NCBI GenBank assembly: GCA_000170815.1
Contig: ABCO01000004.1
Coordinates: 302,855 to 366,854, forward strand
Direction: 5' to 3'
Length of the DNA: 64,000 bases
From: an unidentified eubacterium SCB49
Lineage (GTDB): Bacteria; Bacteroidota; Bacteroidia; Flavobacteriales; Flavobacteriaceae
A program made the position numbers and the translations under genes. The notes below the pieces were generated by a model that ran no database searches, was not told the DNA's origin, and saw only the letters and a program-made list of their open reading frames with translations. Below are positions 50,885 through 60,412 of the stretch, in pieces. Each line of letters begins with the position of its first letter. The stretch's first letter is position 1.

Positions 50885-51634
50885 TTAAATACTACTTACT
50901 ATTTGTAAAAACTCTTCTCTTTTTTCTTTAGAAATTGAAACAGTCTTATCGTTTTCCATTACGATATAACCTCCATCACTTTTTACATATTTTTTAATGT
51001 GCTTTAGGTTGATTAAATGAGATCTATGTGGCCTGTAAAAAATAGAAATGTTCTGTAAAAGATCTACAAAATGTTTGAGCGGTTTACTAATACATAGGTT
51101 TGCATCTTCTGTGGTTGTAATACTAGTGTACATACCATCTGCAGTGAGCATAATTATATCTTTAAAATTTACAAACTTAATCCCGTCATTAACTGGCAAT
51201 CCTATTTTATCAAAATTATTATTTGATAGACTTTGTTTTAGTTCTTCTAGTTTAGTATTTATCTTGCTTTTTCCTAAAAACTCTATCGCTTTATCTACGG
51301 CTTCTTTTACCTGATTAGGGCGCACTGGTTTTAACAAATAATCTATCGCAGACAATTGAAACGCTTGAATCGCATATTCACTATATGCGGTAGTAAAGAT
51401 AATCTCAAAGTTTACGATATCTTTTTCTATAAAGTTTAAAATCTCTAATCCAGAATGTTCTGGCATTTCTATATCTAGAAAAACGATACTAGGTGATTTG
51501 TCTTTTATTATCTCTACTCCACTTAAAAGATCTCCTGCTTCATAAATTTGTGTGATTTTAGGACAGTTTTCTTCTACCAAAATTCGTAACAAGTTCCTTG
51601 CCTTTGGTTCGTCATCTATTATTATTGCTTTCAT
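50885..51634 (-). CDS. LytTR family response regulator
   Basis: Receiver KAIIIDDEPKARNLLRILVEE...VFLDIEMPEHSGLEIL...SAIDYLLKPV; LytTR IIMLTADGMYTSITT...FYRPHRSHLINLKHIKKY. Confidence 0.96.
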   Translation of the reverse strand: MKAIIIDDEPKARNLLRILVEENCPKITQIYEAGDLLSGVEIIKDKSPSIVFLDIEMPEHSGLEILNFIEKDIVNFEIIFTTAYSEYAIQAFQLSAIDYLLKPVRPNQVKEAVDKAIEFLGKSKINTKLEELKQSLSNNNFDKIGLPVNDGIKFVNFKDIIMLTADGMYTSITTTEDANLCISKPLKHFVDLLQNISIFYRPHRSHLINLKHIKKYVKSDGGYIVMENDKTVSISKEKREEFLQIVSSI

Positions 51635-51651
51635 ATTTGGTTAGCTGTTTT

Positions 51652-53643
51652 TTAGTTAGTTGTTGTCGGAATGTTTAAAATAACACGAGTTCCCTTTGCA
51701 TTCCCTTCTTCATCAAATAAATCAATTGTTTTAACTCCTATTTTTCTTTTCTTTTCATAATTTAAAAGGTCGAGTCTATTTTCTGTTGCTTTTGTGGCAA
51801 ATGATTCGTGTGTATTATGTCTTTGGGCTTTAATCGCCGCTGCACGTTCCCGCCCCACTCCATTATCTTCTATACAACAGGTAATCGTTTTATCGTTTAC
51901 TTTTGTAAATGTAACCCATAATTTTCTCCCTGTCTTTCTGTGCAACAGTCCATGTTTTAATGCATTCTCTATATAAGGTTGTATCAACATCGTCGGGATT
52001 CTTAGTTGATCTCTATTAATAGTTTCTGAAACATTAAAACTATATTCTAAGGTATCTTCAAAACGTAATGACTCAAGGTCTAGATACATTTCTAAACTCT
52101 CGATTTCGTCTTGGATAGTGAGTGTACCTGCATCACTATGCTTTAAATACTTACGCATTAAATCTGCAAATTTGCCTAAGTAATCTCCTGCTAAATTCTT
52201 TTTATTCAATATAATATATTCTTGAATACTATTTAGTGCATTAAAAATAAAGTGTGGGTTCATTTGTGCCTTTAAAGCCTTTAATTCACTGTCTCTATAT
52301 TGTTTTTCTAAAGCAAGGCGTTTTTGGGCTTCTTTGAGTTCTAAAATGGCTAAATCTGCCTTTTTCTTATTTTTCATTCTACTAAAAAACAATAATGAAC
52401 TTAATAATATAAGGCAGGCAATTAATACAAGCCCAAATAATAGATTTGTCTGTCTTTTGTTTTTTTCTTTTACTAATGCTGTTTGAGCTTCAGCTTCTTG
52501 TTTTTCGCGTTTTACTTTTTCTGTTTCATATTTTATCTCAAGCTCACTAATTGCTTTTTGCTTACTTATACCAAAAATAGAATCTCCAATAGCTCCTTCT
52601 TTTACAAAATAATTTATAGATTCTTTATAGTTTTCTTTAGCATAATTTACCTCAGCTAGTGCTTGATAACTTGATCTTAGAGATGTCAAATTACCGCTTT
52701 CTTTAAAGAGTTTATTTGATTTTAAGAAAGCCGCTTCTGCTTCATCGTACTTTCCCCATTTCATTAGGTTGTATCCAATATTATGAAGGTTGTTATTTAT
52801 ACTTCTTACGCGACCTAATCTCTTATTGATTTCTAAACTTTTTTTGTAATATAGATCTGCTTTCTCAAAATCATTTAAACTCCCATACACACTAGCTAAG
52901 CTAGAATACAAATTAGATAAGCTTTTAGGTCTTTTTTCTATAGCTAGTGCTTCTTCTCCAAACTTAACAGCCGCTGCATAATCAAACATTCTTCTTTTAA
53001 CTGTTATTAGATTGATACAAACACTACTCAGTCTTTCATTATCCTCTTTAACATATGGGTGGTTATATAGTTCCATAAATATCTTTTCAGAACTCTCATA
53101 ATCTCTTATACTATTGTATGAAGTACCTAAATTCATTTTTGTAGTTAGTGCCTGTAAGATGTTTTCTTTACCGCCTTTTTTTTCAAAATAATTAATTACT
53201 TCTTTATAGTTTTTAGCTGCATTCACAAAATCTCTTTGATCTTGTAAAACTTGTGCTAGTTCATTTTTTGTAAAATAAACTAGGTGTTCATTTTTGGTAT
53301 CTTTAAATACTGACATCGCTTTTTTCACATAAACGAGAGAAGAGTCAATCTCTCCTTTATTTCTGTGATAATAACTTAACTCTAATAAAGCATTACCATA
53401 ATCGTCCCCTTTTTTTTCTTTAAAAGCTTCTGCATAAAGAACATTAGTATAATGTAAATGCAAAATAGGATTTCTGTTTTGATAATGTAAAACAATCTCT
53501 TTTAGTTTTTTTTCTTTTAAGCTATCATTAGCCGTCACCACAATTAAGTTATTTATACTGTCTATTTGTTTTTGCTGAGCAGAACTAGCAACCATAAACA
53601 GTAAACTAAACGTGAGTAATATAATATGTGGAATTTTAGTCAT
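51652..53643 (-). CDS. Sensor histidine kinase 1: signal peptide, TPR repeats, TM, His_kinase/HATPase (LytS type)
   Basis: LKALKAQMNPHFIFNALNSIQEYI (phosphoacceptor His), PTMLIQPYIENALKHGL, CCIEDNGVGRERA; TPR-like repeats N-terminal. Confidence 0.95.
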   Translation of the reverse strand: MTKIPHIILLTFSLLFMVASSAQQKQIDSINNLIVVTANDSLKEKKLKEIVLHYQNRNPILHLHYTNVLYAEAFKEKKGDDYGNALLELSYYHRNKGEIDSSLVYVKKAMSVFKDTKNEHLVYFTKNELAQVLQDQRDFVNAAKNYKEVINYFEKKGGKENILQALTTKMNLGTSYNSIRDYESSEKIFMELYNHPYVKEDNERLSSVCINLITVKRRMFDYAAAVKFGEEALAIEKRPKSLSNLYSSLASVYGSLNDFEKADLYYKKSLEINKRLGRVRSINNNLHNIGYNLMKWGKYDEAEAAFLKSNKLFKESGNLTSLRSSYQALAEVNYAKENYKESINYFVKEGAIGDSIFGISKQKAISELEIKYETEKVKREKQEAEAQTALVKEKNKRQTNLLFGLVLIACLILLSSLLFFSRMKNKKKADLAILELKEAQKRLALEKQYRDSELKALKAQMNPHFIFNALNSIQEYIILNKKNLAGDYLGKFADLMRKYLKHSDAGTLTIQDEIESLEMYLDLESLRFEDTLEYSFNVSETINRDQLRIPTMLIQPYIENALKHGLLHRKTGRKLWVTFTKVNDKTITCCIEDNGVGRERAAAIKAQRHNTHESFATKATENRLDLLNYEKKRKIGVKTIDLFDEEGNAKGTRVILNIPTTTN

Positions 53644-53667
53644 AGATATTTTTTATTGCTAATTAAA

Positions 53668-53735
53668 CAAAGTTTAAAAATAAGCCTTAATTTTCATTCA
53701 ATTAACTGCTGAAACGCTATTCTAAGTTTCTAAAT
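53668..53735 (-). promoter_or_regulatory. Predicted LytTR-type site C (autoregulatory, kinase 1-RR operon)
   Basis: TGCTGAAA 53707, TTCTAAAT 53728; -7 CAAAGTTT 53668-53675; register 32. Confidence 0.7.
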
Positions 53736-53775
53736 AGCAGCTATAATCAATAAATGAATGTTTATTTCTGAAATG

Positions 53776-55803
53776 TTATGTAGATGAATAGTTACCAAGT
53801 CTTTTTTCATCTTTTACGATAGGTATATTTAAAACCACACGGGTTCCTTTAACGCTACCGTCTTCTTCAAAAAGGTCTATAATCTCGATGCTAACTTTCT
53901 GATCTTTTTTATAGTTTAAAAGCTCTAATCTACTCTCTGTTGCTTTTGTAGCAAAAGATGTATGTAGTTTTTTATTTTGAGCCTTAATTTCACCAGCCTT
54001 AGCACGACCTACCCCATTATCTTCTATACAACATGTTATTGTGTTTTCTGCTACTTTAGTGAAGCTAACCCATAGTTTCCTATCGGTTTTACGATGTAGA
54101 AGCCCGTGTTTTAGTGCATTCTCTACATAGGGCTGGATAAGCATTGTCGGAATGTAGAGTGATTCGATATTTATCGTTTCAGAAACATTAAAACTATACG
54201 TTAGCTTATCTTCAAACCGAAGTGCCTCAAGGTTCAAATACATCTCTAATCCTTCAATCTCATCGTGAATACTGAGTGTTCCTGTATCACTCTGTTGCAA
54301 ATATTTTCGCATTAAATCTGCAAACTTACCCAGGTAATCTCCTGCTAGGTTTTTTTTATTTAAAATGATATATTCTTGAATACTGTTAAGGGCATTAAAA
54401 ATAAAATGCGGATTCATTTGCGCTTTTAAGGCCTTGAGTTCACTCTCTCTGTATTGCTTTTCTAGGGCTAATCGTTTTTGAGCTTCTTGTAGCTCCAGCC
54501 TTATAATTTCTGCTTTTTTTCTTGCCTTAATCCTCCCAAAAAGTAAGAGAGCAGCTATCCCCACAAGGACAATAATAATTAAAGAGCCTATAAATAGATT
54601 TTTGTTTTTTTTACTTTCTAATTGGCTTATCGTTACCTGTTTTTCTGCAATTTGTTTTTCACGTTTTGTTCTTTCGGTTTCATATTTTATTTCGAGTTCG
54701 CTTATTGCTTTTTGTTTTTCAATCCCCTTAAGACTGTCTTTAAAAGCGTGTCTTTTATCGTTATATTCTAATGCTCTTTTATAATCCCCTTTGCTTCGAT
54801 ACACCTTCGATAATGCCAATGCTACATTTTCTATCATTACTGCTGGAGCCTCAGGGTTACCCTCAATCTTAGCTTCTACGTATTTATAGATACGTTCTGC
54901 TTCATCATAATCTCCCATATCAACTCTAATATCACCTGACATAAACATGTTATTCCATGCATTTAAACTGTCTCCTACTTTTTCAAATTGCTTTATCGCT
55001 TTATCATTATAATATAAGGCCTCTTTAAGGTTTTTTAGTCCAAGGTTCGCCCCAGAAATCATACTATAGATGTAAGTAAGGAAACCTGGGCGTGTTTCAG
55101 ATTTTTCAAGATCCTTTGCCAGACTAAGCATTTGATCATATTCTTCTGTTACAAAAAGTAGCATGGTATAATTTATCCTTGTCTCATTATACCAATCTGT
55201 ATCTTCAACTATTAAAGGGTGATTAAGAAGTTCATTATAAAAAGTTTTACTTCTTTCAAAATCATCCATCTCATAATAAAGAGTCGCAAGATTAAACTTG
55301 GTTAAAAGCGCATCACGACTATTAGAAATGCCATTTTTATCGCAATAATCTAAAGTAAGATTATAATACTTTAATGCTGTAGTATAATCGCCATTGGTGC
55401 GATAAACATTAGCTAGATTTCTCCAAGAATTAAGTATGGCAGTAGAGTCATTGGTTATTGTTGCAACACGCAGACTCTCCTTTCCATAATACATGCTAGA
55501 ATCTTGTATCATCTGACTATCAAACCATCTTGATTTTTCAACATATATGTCTGAAAGTCGCCTATCATTAGAAGCTTTTTTACTCTGTGCGATAGCTTTG
55601 TTAATAAAGTAGATACGCACTTCACTATCTCCATATTCAAGATCATTATTGATTATAGAATCTAACTTGACCTCGCGTTGTTTTATATCTTTTACAAGAG
55701 ACAATATGTTTTCTATACTGTCTATTTGCTTTTGCTGAGCTCCTGTTTCTGTGATAAATGTGAAACAAAAAAAGCACAATAAAAGCTGTAAATAATTGGT
55801 CAT
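53776..55803 (-). CDS. Sensor histidine kinase 2, paralog of kinase 1
   Basis: LKALKAQMNPHFIFNALNSIQEYIILNKKNLAGDYLGKFADLMRKYL; TPR N-terminal region. Confidence 0.95.
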   Translation of the reverse strand: MTNYLQLLLCFFCFTFITETGAQQKQIDSIENILSLVKDIKQREVKLDSIINNDLEYGDSEVRIYFINKAIAQSKKASNDRRLSDIYVEKSRWFDSQMIQDSSMYYGKESLRVATITNDSTAILNSWRNLANVYRTNGDYTTALKYYNLTLDYCDKNGISNSRDALLTKFNLATLYYEMDDFERSKTFYNELLNHPLIVEDTDWYNETRINYTMLLFVTEEYDQMLSLAKDLEKSETRPGFLTYIYSMISGANLGLKNLKEALYYNDKAIKQFEKVGDSLNAWNNMFMSGDIRVDMGDYDEAERIYKYVEAKIEGNPEAPAVMIENVALALSKVYRSKGDYKRALEYNDKRHAFKDSLKGIEKQKAISELEIKYETERTKREKQIAEKQVTISQLESKKNKNLFIGSLIIIVLVGIAALLLFGRIKARKKAEIIRLELQEAQKRLALEKQYRESELKALKAQMNPHFIFNALNSIQEYIILNKKNLAGDYLGKFADLMRKYLQQSDTGTLSIHDEIEGLEMYLNLEALRFEDKLTYSFNVSETINIESLYIPTMLIQPYVENALKHGLLHRKTDRKLWVSFTKVAENTITCCIEDNGVGRAKAGEIKAQNKKLHTSFATKATESRLELLNYKKDQKVSIEIIDLFEEDGSVKGTRVVLNIPIVKDEKRLGNYSST

Positions 55804-55833
55804 TGAAAATGATTTTATGTTTTACTATTTAAA

Positions 55834-55900
55834 CAAAGTTGCAATTATGATTGAACTATACTTCTAATAACTGCTGAAATGCTCTTTTGGGTTTCTAAAG
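55834..55900 (-). promoter_or_regulatory. Predicted LytTR-type site D
   Basis: TGCTGAAA 55872, TTCTAAAG 55893; -7 CAAAGTTG 55834-55841; register 31. Confidence 0.65.
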
Positions 55901-55985
55901 GATGGTTATCTGTATCTAAAGCAGTCATTTTTCTTCTAAAAAAGATCTATATACAAGGTTTTACGATATCTTAAAAGCCACTCTA

Positions 55986-58883
55986 CTAGATTACAGAGGT
56001 AGGAATATTTAATATTACACGGGTTCCTTTGGGGCTTCCATCTTCTTTATAAAGATCAATAATCTCAGCTCCTATTTTTTTATCCTTTTCATAATTTAAA
56101 AGATCTAACCTACTTTCTGTTGCTTTTGTAGCAAAAGAAACTCGTAAATTTTTAGATTTAGCCTTAATCTCCGCAGATTTTGCACGTCCTACCCCATTAT
56201 CTTCTACACAACAAGTAATAGAGTTTTCTGCATTTTTAGAAAAGGTGATCCATAACTTCCTATCCGATTTTATATGTAACAACCCATGCTTTAAAGCATT
56301 CTCTATATATGGCTGGATGAGCATTGTTGGGATAATCGTACTCTCTGTATCTATATCATTACTAGTTTTAATATAATACTCTAGTGTATCTTCAAAACGT
56401 AATTTCTCTAATTCTAGATACATGTTTACAGTGCTTATTTCTTCCTGTAAGGTAATTTCGCCTTTAGTACTATGCTCTAAATAGGTTCTTATTAAATCTG
56501 CAAACTTCCCTAAATAATCGCCAGCTAAATCTTTTTGATTACTAATTATATATTCTTGTATCGAGTTAAGTGCGTTAAACACAAAGTGTGGATTCATTTG
56601 TGAGCGAAGATTTTCTAGCTTTAAAATTTTCAATTCATTTTTAACCTCAATCTGCTTTAATAGTGTGTTTTTGTCTTTTTCTCTTCTATACAGCTGGTAT
56701 TTATAAAATAGAATAATTGCCCCTAAAAAAAATAAGCCTATAAGCAAGTAAAACCAAGTTTTTTCCCAAAAAGGCTTTGTTACTGTAAGTGTAATTTGTT
56801 TTGTTTTAGATTCTGATTTATTAGTTGTAATATTTCTTATTTGAAAAGTATAATCCCCTTCTAAAAGATTATTATACTGAACATTAGTTATTCCATTTTT
56901 TGTGGCTATCCAGTTATCATTAAAACCTAATAATCTATATTCAAACTGGCCACTTGTATTTGTTTTAAAACCAATAGAGCTGTAATCAATACTTATATTA
57001 CTAGCCTCTTCTTTAAAATTATAACTAGGTTTTAATTCTTGTTTCTCATTATTAATGGTAACATTGGTAAAAAAGACTTCGGGAGTATCATAGGGTTTAA
57101 AAACACACTTTTCATTAAAATAAACAAGTTGTTCTGAACTACTCACAAACACATTATCATCTATTATTTCTAGACCATTATAATTGTACGAAACTATCCC
57201 TTCGTTTTTTGTTAAGTTTTTAAAAGTGTTATCATTTCGGTTAAAAAATTGAATACCATTATCTCCTGCTATCCATAAATTATTATCTGTAGCTCGTATA
57301 TACCTATTTGTGTTTGATAACAGCCCATTAGAAGTAGTATAATGTTTAATTACTTCTTTATTTTTAATGGCAAACAATCCATTTTTAAAAGTGCTACACC
57401 ACAAAACCCCATCACTAGTTTGCGTGATGGCTATGATATAAATAGGTTGGTTATTAAATAAAATTTCTTCTTCTTCTAGATCTTTATTTAAGACCAATAA
57501 CCCATCTATTGTTGCAAAGTATCTCAAATCATTTATGCAATCATAAAACACCTTATAGCCTCTTATGTCTTTAGAATAAACTTCTTTTTTATTGAGATTG
57601 TTTGTTATTTGAATTCTATTTGAAAACGCGCTTAATGTATAATTAGATTTTAAAACTTTTAAGTCTTTTAAGGTACCTCTTGCATTAAAAGAATTAGTGA
57701 TTTTTAATTGATCATTAAATTGATAAGTACCACTATTTGCATATACAAGGTAGCCATCATTTATACTTCTAGAAAAGTATACTTCAGGTGTTTTATTAAA
57801 AGAATAAGTATTTACTTTTCCTGAAGAATATGAGTATTTATAAAAATTATAGTTTAATGTATTTATTAGTAACTCGTCTTTATTACCTTTTTGAGTCATG
57901 ATAATCTTATCACTTAACAAAGGAATAGGTACTTGGTTTATCTCAATATTTGGTACAATAAACACAGAGTTGTTGACTGTTGTAAACCAATAATTTGCGT
58001 GCTTGTCTTTAACAACATCTGTGACTACTTGATCAGGAAATAAATGTCTTTTTATTTCTAAATTATCATACTTCACCTCACAAATAAAAACCCCTTTTTT
58101 TGTGCAAAACCAGATCTGATTATCAATTATTTTTGATATCACTATTCTGGTATTTGGGAAATTATGCTCTAGTTCATTCACGTTAGAGTCAAGGTTTTCA
58201 TCAATATTATAAAAAGAAATTCCTTTGTCATCAATTAGATAAAAAACAAAATTATCATCAAGAATTGAAAATCTTGTATTCTGTGTTAATCCATGACCCA
58301 AATATTTAATTGAAACTTCTTTCTTTTTAAAAGTAAGTAAGTCTAATTTCAGTAATTTTTGATCTACACCGTAATATAAGTTTTTATTATAAACAGTAGG
58401 CTCCACATAGGATTGGCCAAAATTTGTTTCCTTATAGACTACTTTTTTGGTTTCAATATTTGTAACAATTAGCTTCACAGAAGTAGACAAAACCAGTAAA
58501 TCATCCTCAAACATCAATGAAGGAAGGCTTCCTTTAAAGTCTAAATAGTATGTGTTAAAAAGTGTTATTTTATCATCTTTAACAAAGAACACTTGACCCG
58601 ATAAATTAACAAACCAAATAGCACCGTTAATATCTTCTTTTAACTGAAACACAGATAACCCTATTTGATCTGGATGCTGAAACTTTTTATAACTAACACC
58701 GTCAAAACGAAATAACCCTTTATCTGCAGCCAGCCAGATATAACCTTTACTGTCTTCAAGAATATTATAAAACTCATTGTCTGGCACCTCATCTTTTTCT
58801 GTTAAATGGATAGAAACAGGCTGCTGAGAAAAAAGAGTTGAATAGCTAAGAGATAATAAAAAATAAAAAATAAAAGATTTCAA
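55986..58883 (-). CDS. Sensor histidine kinase 3: two-component regulator propeller, Y_Y_Y domain, TM, His_kinase
   Basis: YNILEDSKGYIWLAADKGLFRFDG propeller repeats, GFNDNWIATKNGITNVQYNNLLEGDYTFQIR (Y_Y_Y), NLRSQMNPHFVFNALNSIQEYI. Confidence 0.95.
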   Translation of the reverse strand: MKSFIFYFLLSLSYSTLFSQQPVSIHLTEKDEVPDNEFYNILEDSKGYIWLAADKGLFRFDGVSYKKFQHPDQIGLSVFQLKEDINGAIWFVNLSGQVFFVKDDKITLFNTYYLDFKGSLPSLMFEDDLLVLSTSVKLIVTNIETKKVVYKETNFGQSYVEPTVYNKNLYYGVDQKLLKLDLLTFKKKEVSIKYLGHGLTQNTRFSILDDNFVFYLIDDKGISFYNIDENLDSNVNELEHNFPNTRIVISKIIDNQIWFCTKKGVFICEVKYDNLEIKRHLFPDQVVTDVVKDKHANYWFTTVNNSVFIVPNIEINQVPIPLLSDKIIMTQKGNKDELLINTLNYNFYKYSYSSGKVNTYSFNKTPEVYFSRSINDGYLVYANSGTYQFNDQLKITNSFNARGTLKDLKVLKSNYTLSAFSNRIQITNNLNKKEVYSKDIRGYKVFYDCINDLRYFATIDGLLVLNKDLEEEEILFNNQPIYIIAITQTSDGVLWCSTFKNGLFAIKNKEVIKHYTTSNGLLSNTNRYIRATDNNLWIAGDNGIQFFNRNDNTFKNLTKNEGIVSYNYNGLEIIDDNVFVSSSEQLVYFNEKCVFKPYDTPEVFFTNVTINNEKQELKPSYNFKEEASNISIDYSSIGFKTNTSGQFEYRLLGFNDNWIATKNGITNVQYNNLLEGDYTFQIRNITTNKSESKTKQITLTVTKPFWEKTWFYLLIGLFFLGAIILFYKYQLYRREKDKNTLLKQIEVKNELKILKLENLRSQMNPHFVFNALNSIQEYIISNQKDLAGDYLGKFADLIRTYLEHSTKGEITLQEEISTVNMYLELEKLRFEDTLEYYIKTSNDIDTESTIIPTMLIQPYIENALKHGLLHIKSDRKLWITFSKNAENSITCCVEDNGVGRAKSAEIKAKSKNLRVSFATKATESRLDLLNYEKDKKIGAEIIDLYKEDGSPKGTRVILNIPTSVI

Positions 58884-59077
58884 GGTAGGATAGTTAGATT
58901 GTCAAATCTACAATAAAGCGATTTAATGGCATCCACCTTATTTGAAAAGCTGATCTAATGTACTGCTCTTTCTATACCAATTTCAAAAAATACTAGTATT
59001 GCAAAATGTGACTTAAAATATCCTCTCTCAAACAATCTATAAAATGAAACCAATGTCATTCTCATTTATTTAAAAAG

Positions 59078-59145
59078 TTTTAGCAATCCAAAAGCACCTT
59101 TCAGAAATTACAAAAATTTTAATGCTTGATGGTCAATTAGTTTTG
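59078..59145 (+). promoter_or_regulatory. Predicted LytTR-type site E
   Basis: TTTTAGCA 59078, TTTCAGAA 59099; -7 TAGTTTTG 59138-59145; register 32. Confidence 0.7.
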
Positions 59146-59173
59146 CAAGATATAAACCATTAACAAAATTATT

Positions 59174-60259
59174 ATGAAAAATACAATAGTAGTAATCGCA
59201 TTATTAGTGACAACAATAACCATTGCACAAAACAATTTATTTAGCAATATTTCTACCACAGATCATTACCAAGAGTACAAAAGTGTAATAGATGCAGATG
59301 GTGATGGAGTTTATGATATAGCAGATAGAGGAAGCGTTGTGAAATTTAAACTAAAGCATTTGCAAACAGGGGAAGGCTACGCTATTTCGGCTATTGCAGA
59401 TCAAGGAAGAAACAAAGGCGACTATATAAACGGAGGTAATGCAGTAGATGCTAATTACCAATGTGTAGGATACCCTTTTGAAAGTTATATAAAAGATAAA
59501 AGTAGCAACAATGCTCTTGTTGCAATAGGTGATTATGTGTTTTATATAAAAAACATATCTCAAGATGGAACATCATATAATGCAGTGAGTCGTGTTTATA
59601 TTAAAATTGGTGCTGCGTCTAATAAACCACAAAAAAAACCGGAAATATCTTCAATGCAAATGGTTAAAATGTTTACAAGTCGTGGAAGTGATAAGGTTGC
59701 AAAACCAGAAATTGATTTTGGTACAGAACATAAAGCATTGCAAAGTCAAAACTTAGATAAAATGATTACAGATTACCTTGTTACAATGAAAACAAAACAA
59801 AATGGTAGAACTGCAACACAAAAACAATCTGACTCTAGAATAATAAAGGCTAAAGAAGAAGCGGTAATAGCCAAAAAAGAAGCAGCAAAAGAAGCAAAAG
59901 CAGCAAGAGATGCAGAATGGGCAGAAGCTCAAAAACATAACGATTCTGTTAAAGGAACTGCAAAATGGCAAGAACAAAATAGAAGAATTAAACAGAACGA
60001 AGCAAATTATCTAGGTGCACAAAAGGCAAGTGTTGTAACACTACGTAATAATAGCGGAAGCAGCATTTATGTTGGAAAAAGTGGATCTGTTAATCGAGGA
60101 ATAGAAATTCCTGCAGGCGGCACAGGTGGTTGGGATTGTGATTATGACGCTTATATACAAAAGCATACTATTAAAGGAGGCAGCAATGCATATAGATCTA
60201 CAAACACAAAAGTATATAGTAAAAACTCTGGATGTGGTGATACGGTCAATATAAACTAA
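59174..60259 (+). CDS. Secreted protein with charged Lys/Ala helical region and C-terminal two-Cys domain
   Basis: Signal peptide MKNTIVVIALLVTTITIAQ; KAKEEAVIAKKEAAKEAKAARDAEWAEAQ; VVTLRNNSGSSIYVG...WDCDYD...SGCGDTVNIN. Confidence 0.8.
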   Translation: MKNTIVVIALLVTTITIAQNNLFSNISTTDHYQEYKSVIDADGDGVYDIADRGSVVKFKLKHLQTGEGYAISAIADQGRNKGDYINGGNAVDANYQCVGYPFESYIKDKSSNNALVAIGDYVFYIKNISQDGTSYNAVSRVYIKIGAASNKPQKKPEISSMQMVKMFTSRGSDKVAKPEIDFGTEHKALQSQNLDKMITDYLVTMKTKQNGRTATQKQSDSRIIKAKEEAVIAKKEAAKEAKAARDAEWAEAQKHNDSVKGTAKWQEQNRRIKQNEANYLGAQKASVVTLRNNSGSSIYVGKSGSVNRGIEIPAGGTGGWDCDYDAYIQKHTIKGGSNAYRSTNTKVYSKNSGCGDTVNIN

Positions 60260-60284
60260 TAATTAATATTAGCTTTATTATTAG

Positions 60285-60320
60285 AATCTCGTAAGCGTAA
60301 AACTTACGAGATTTTTTTGT
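60285..60320 (+). terminator. Rho-independent terminator
   Basis: AATCTCGTAAG-cgtaaaa-CTTACGAGATT TTTTT. Confidence 0.9.
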
Positions 60321-60387
60321 TTTAGAAGTTGATAAAACCGTTTCAGAAGTTGTTATCATTTTTAGGCGCGTATCGCAATTAAATTTG
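60320..60387 (+). promoter_or_regulatory. Predicted LytTR-type site H
   Basis: TTTTAGAAGTTG 60320, TTTCAGAAGTTG 60341; -7 TAAATTTG 60380-60387; register 32. Confidence 0.8.
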
Positions 60388-60412
60388 CCTAAAAATCTAT
60401 AAAATAATTATA

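Noticed and set aside
58903-58975. Possible LytTR-type site upstream of kinase 3
   Set aside because: Good -7 box (CAAATCTA) but the expected positions 58942/58963 read TTGAAAAG/CTGCTCTT; not a convincing repeat.
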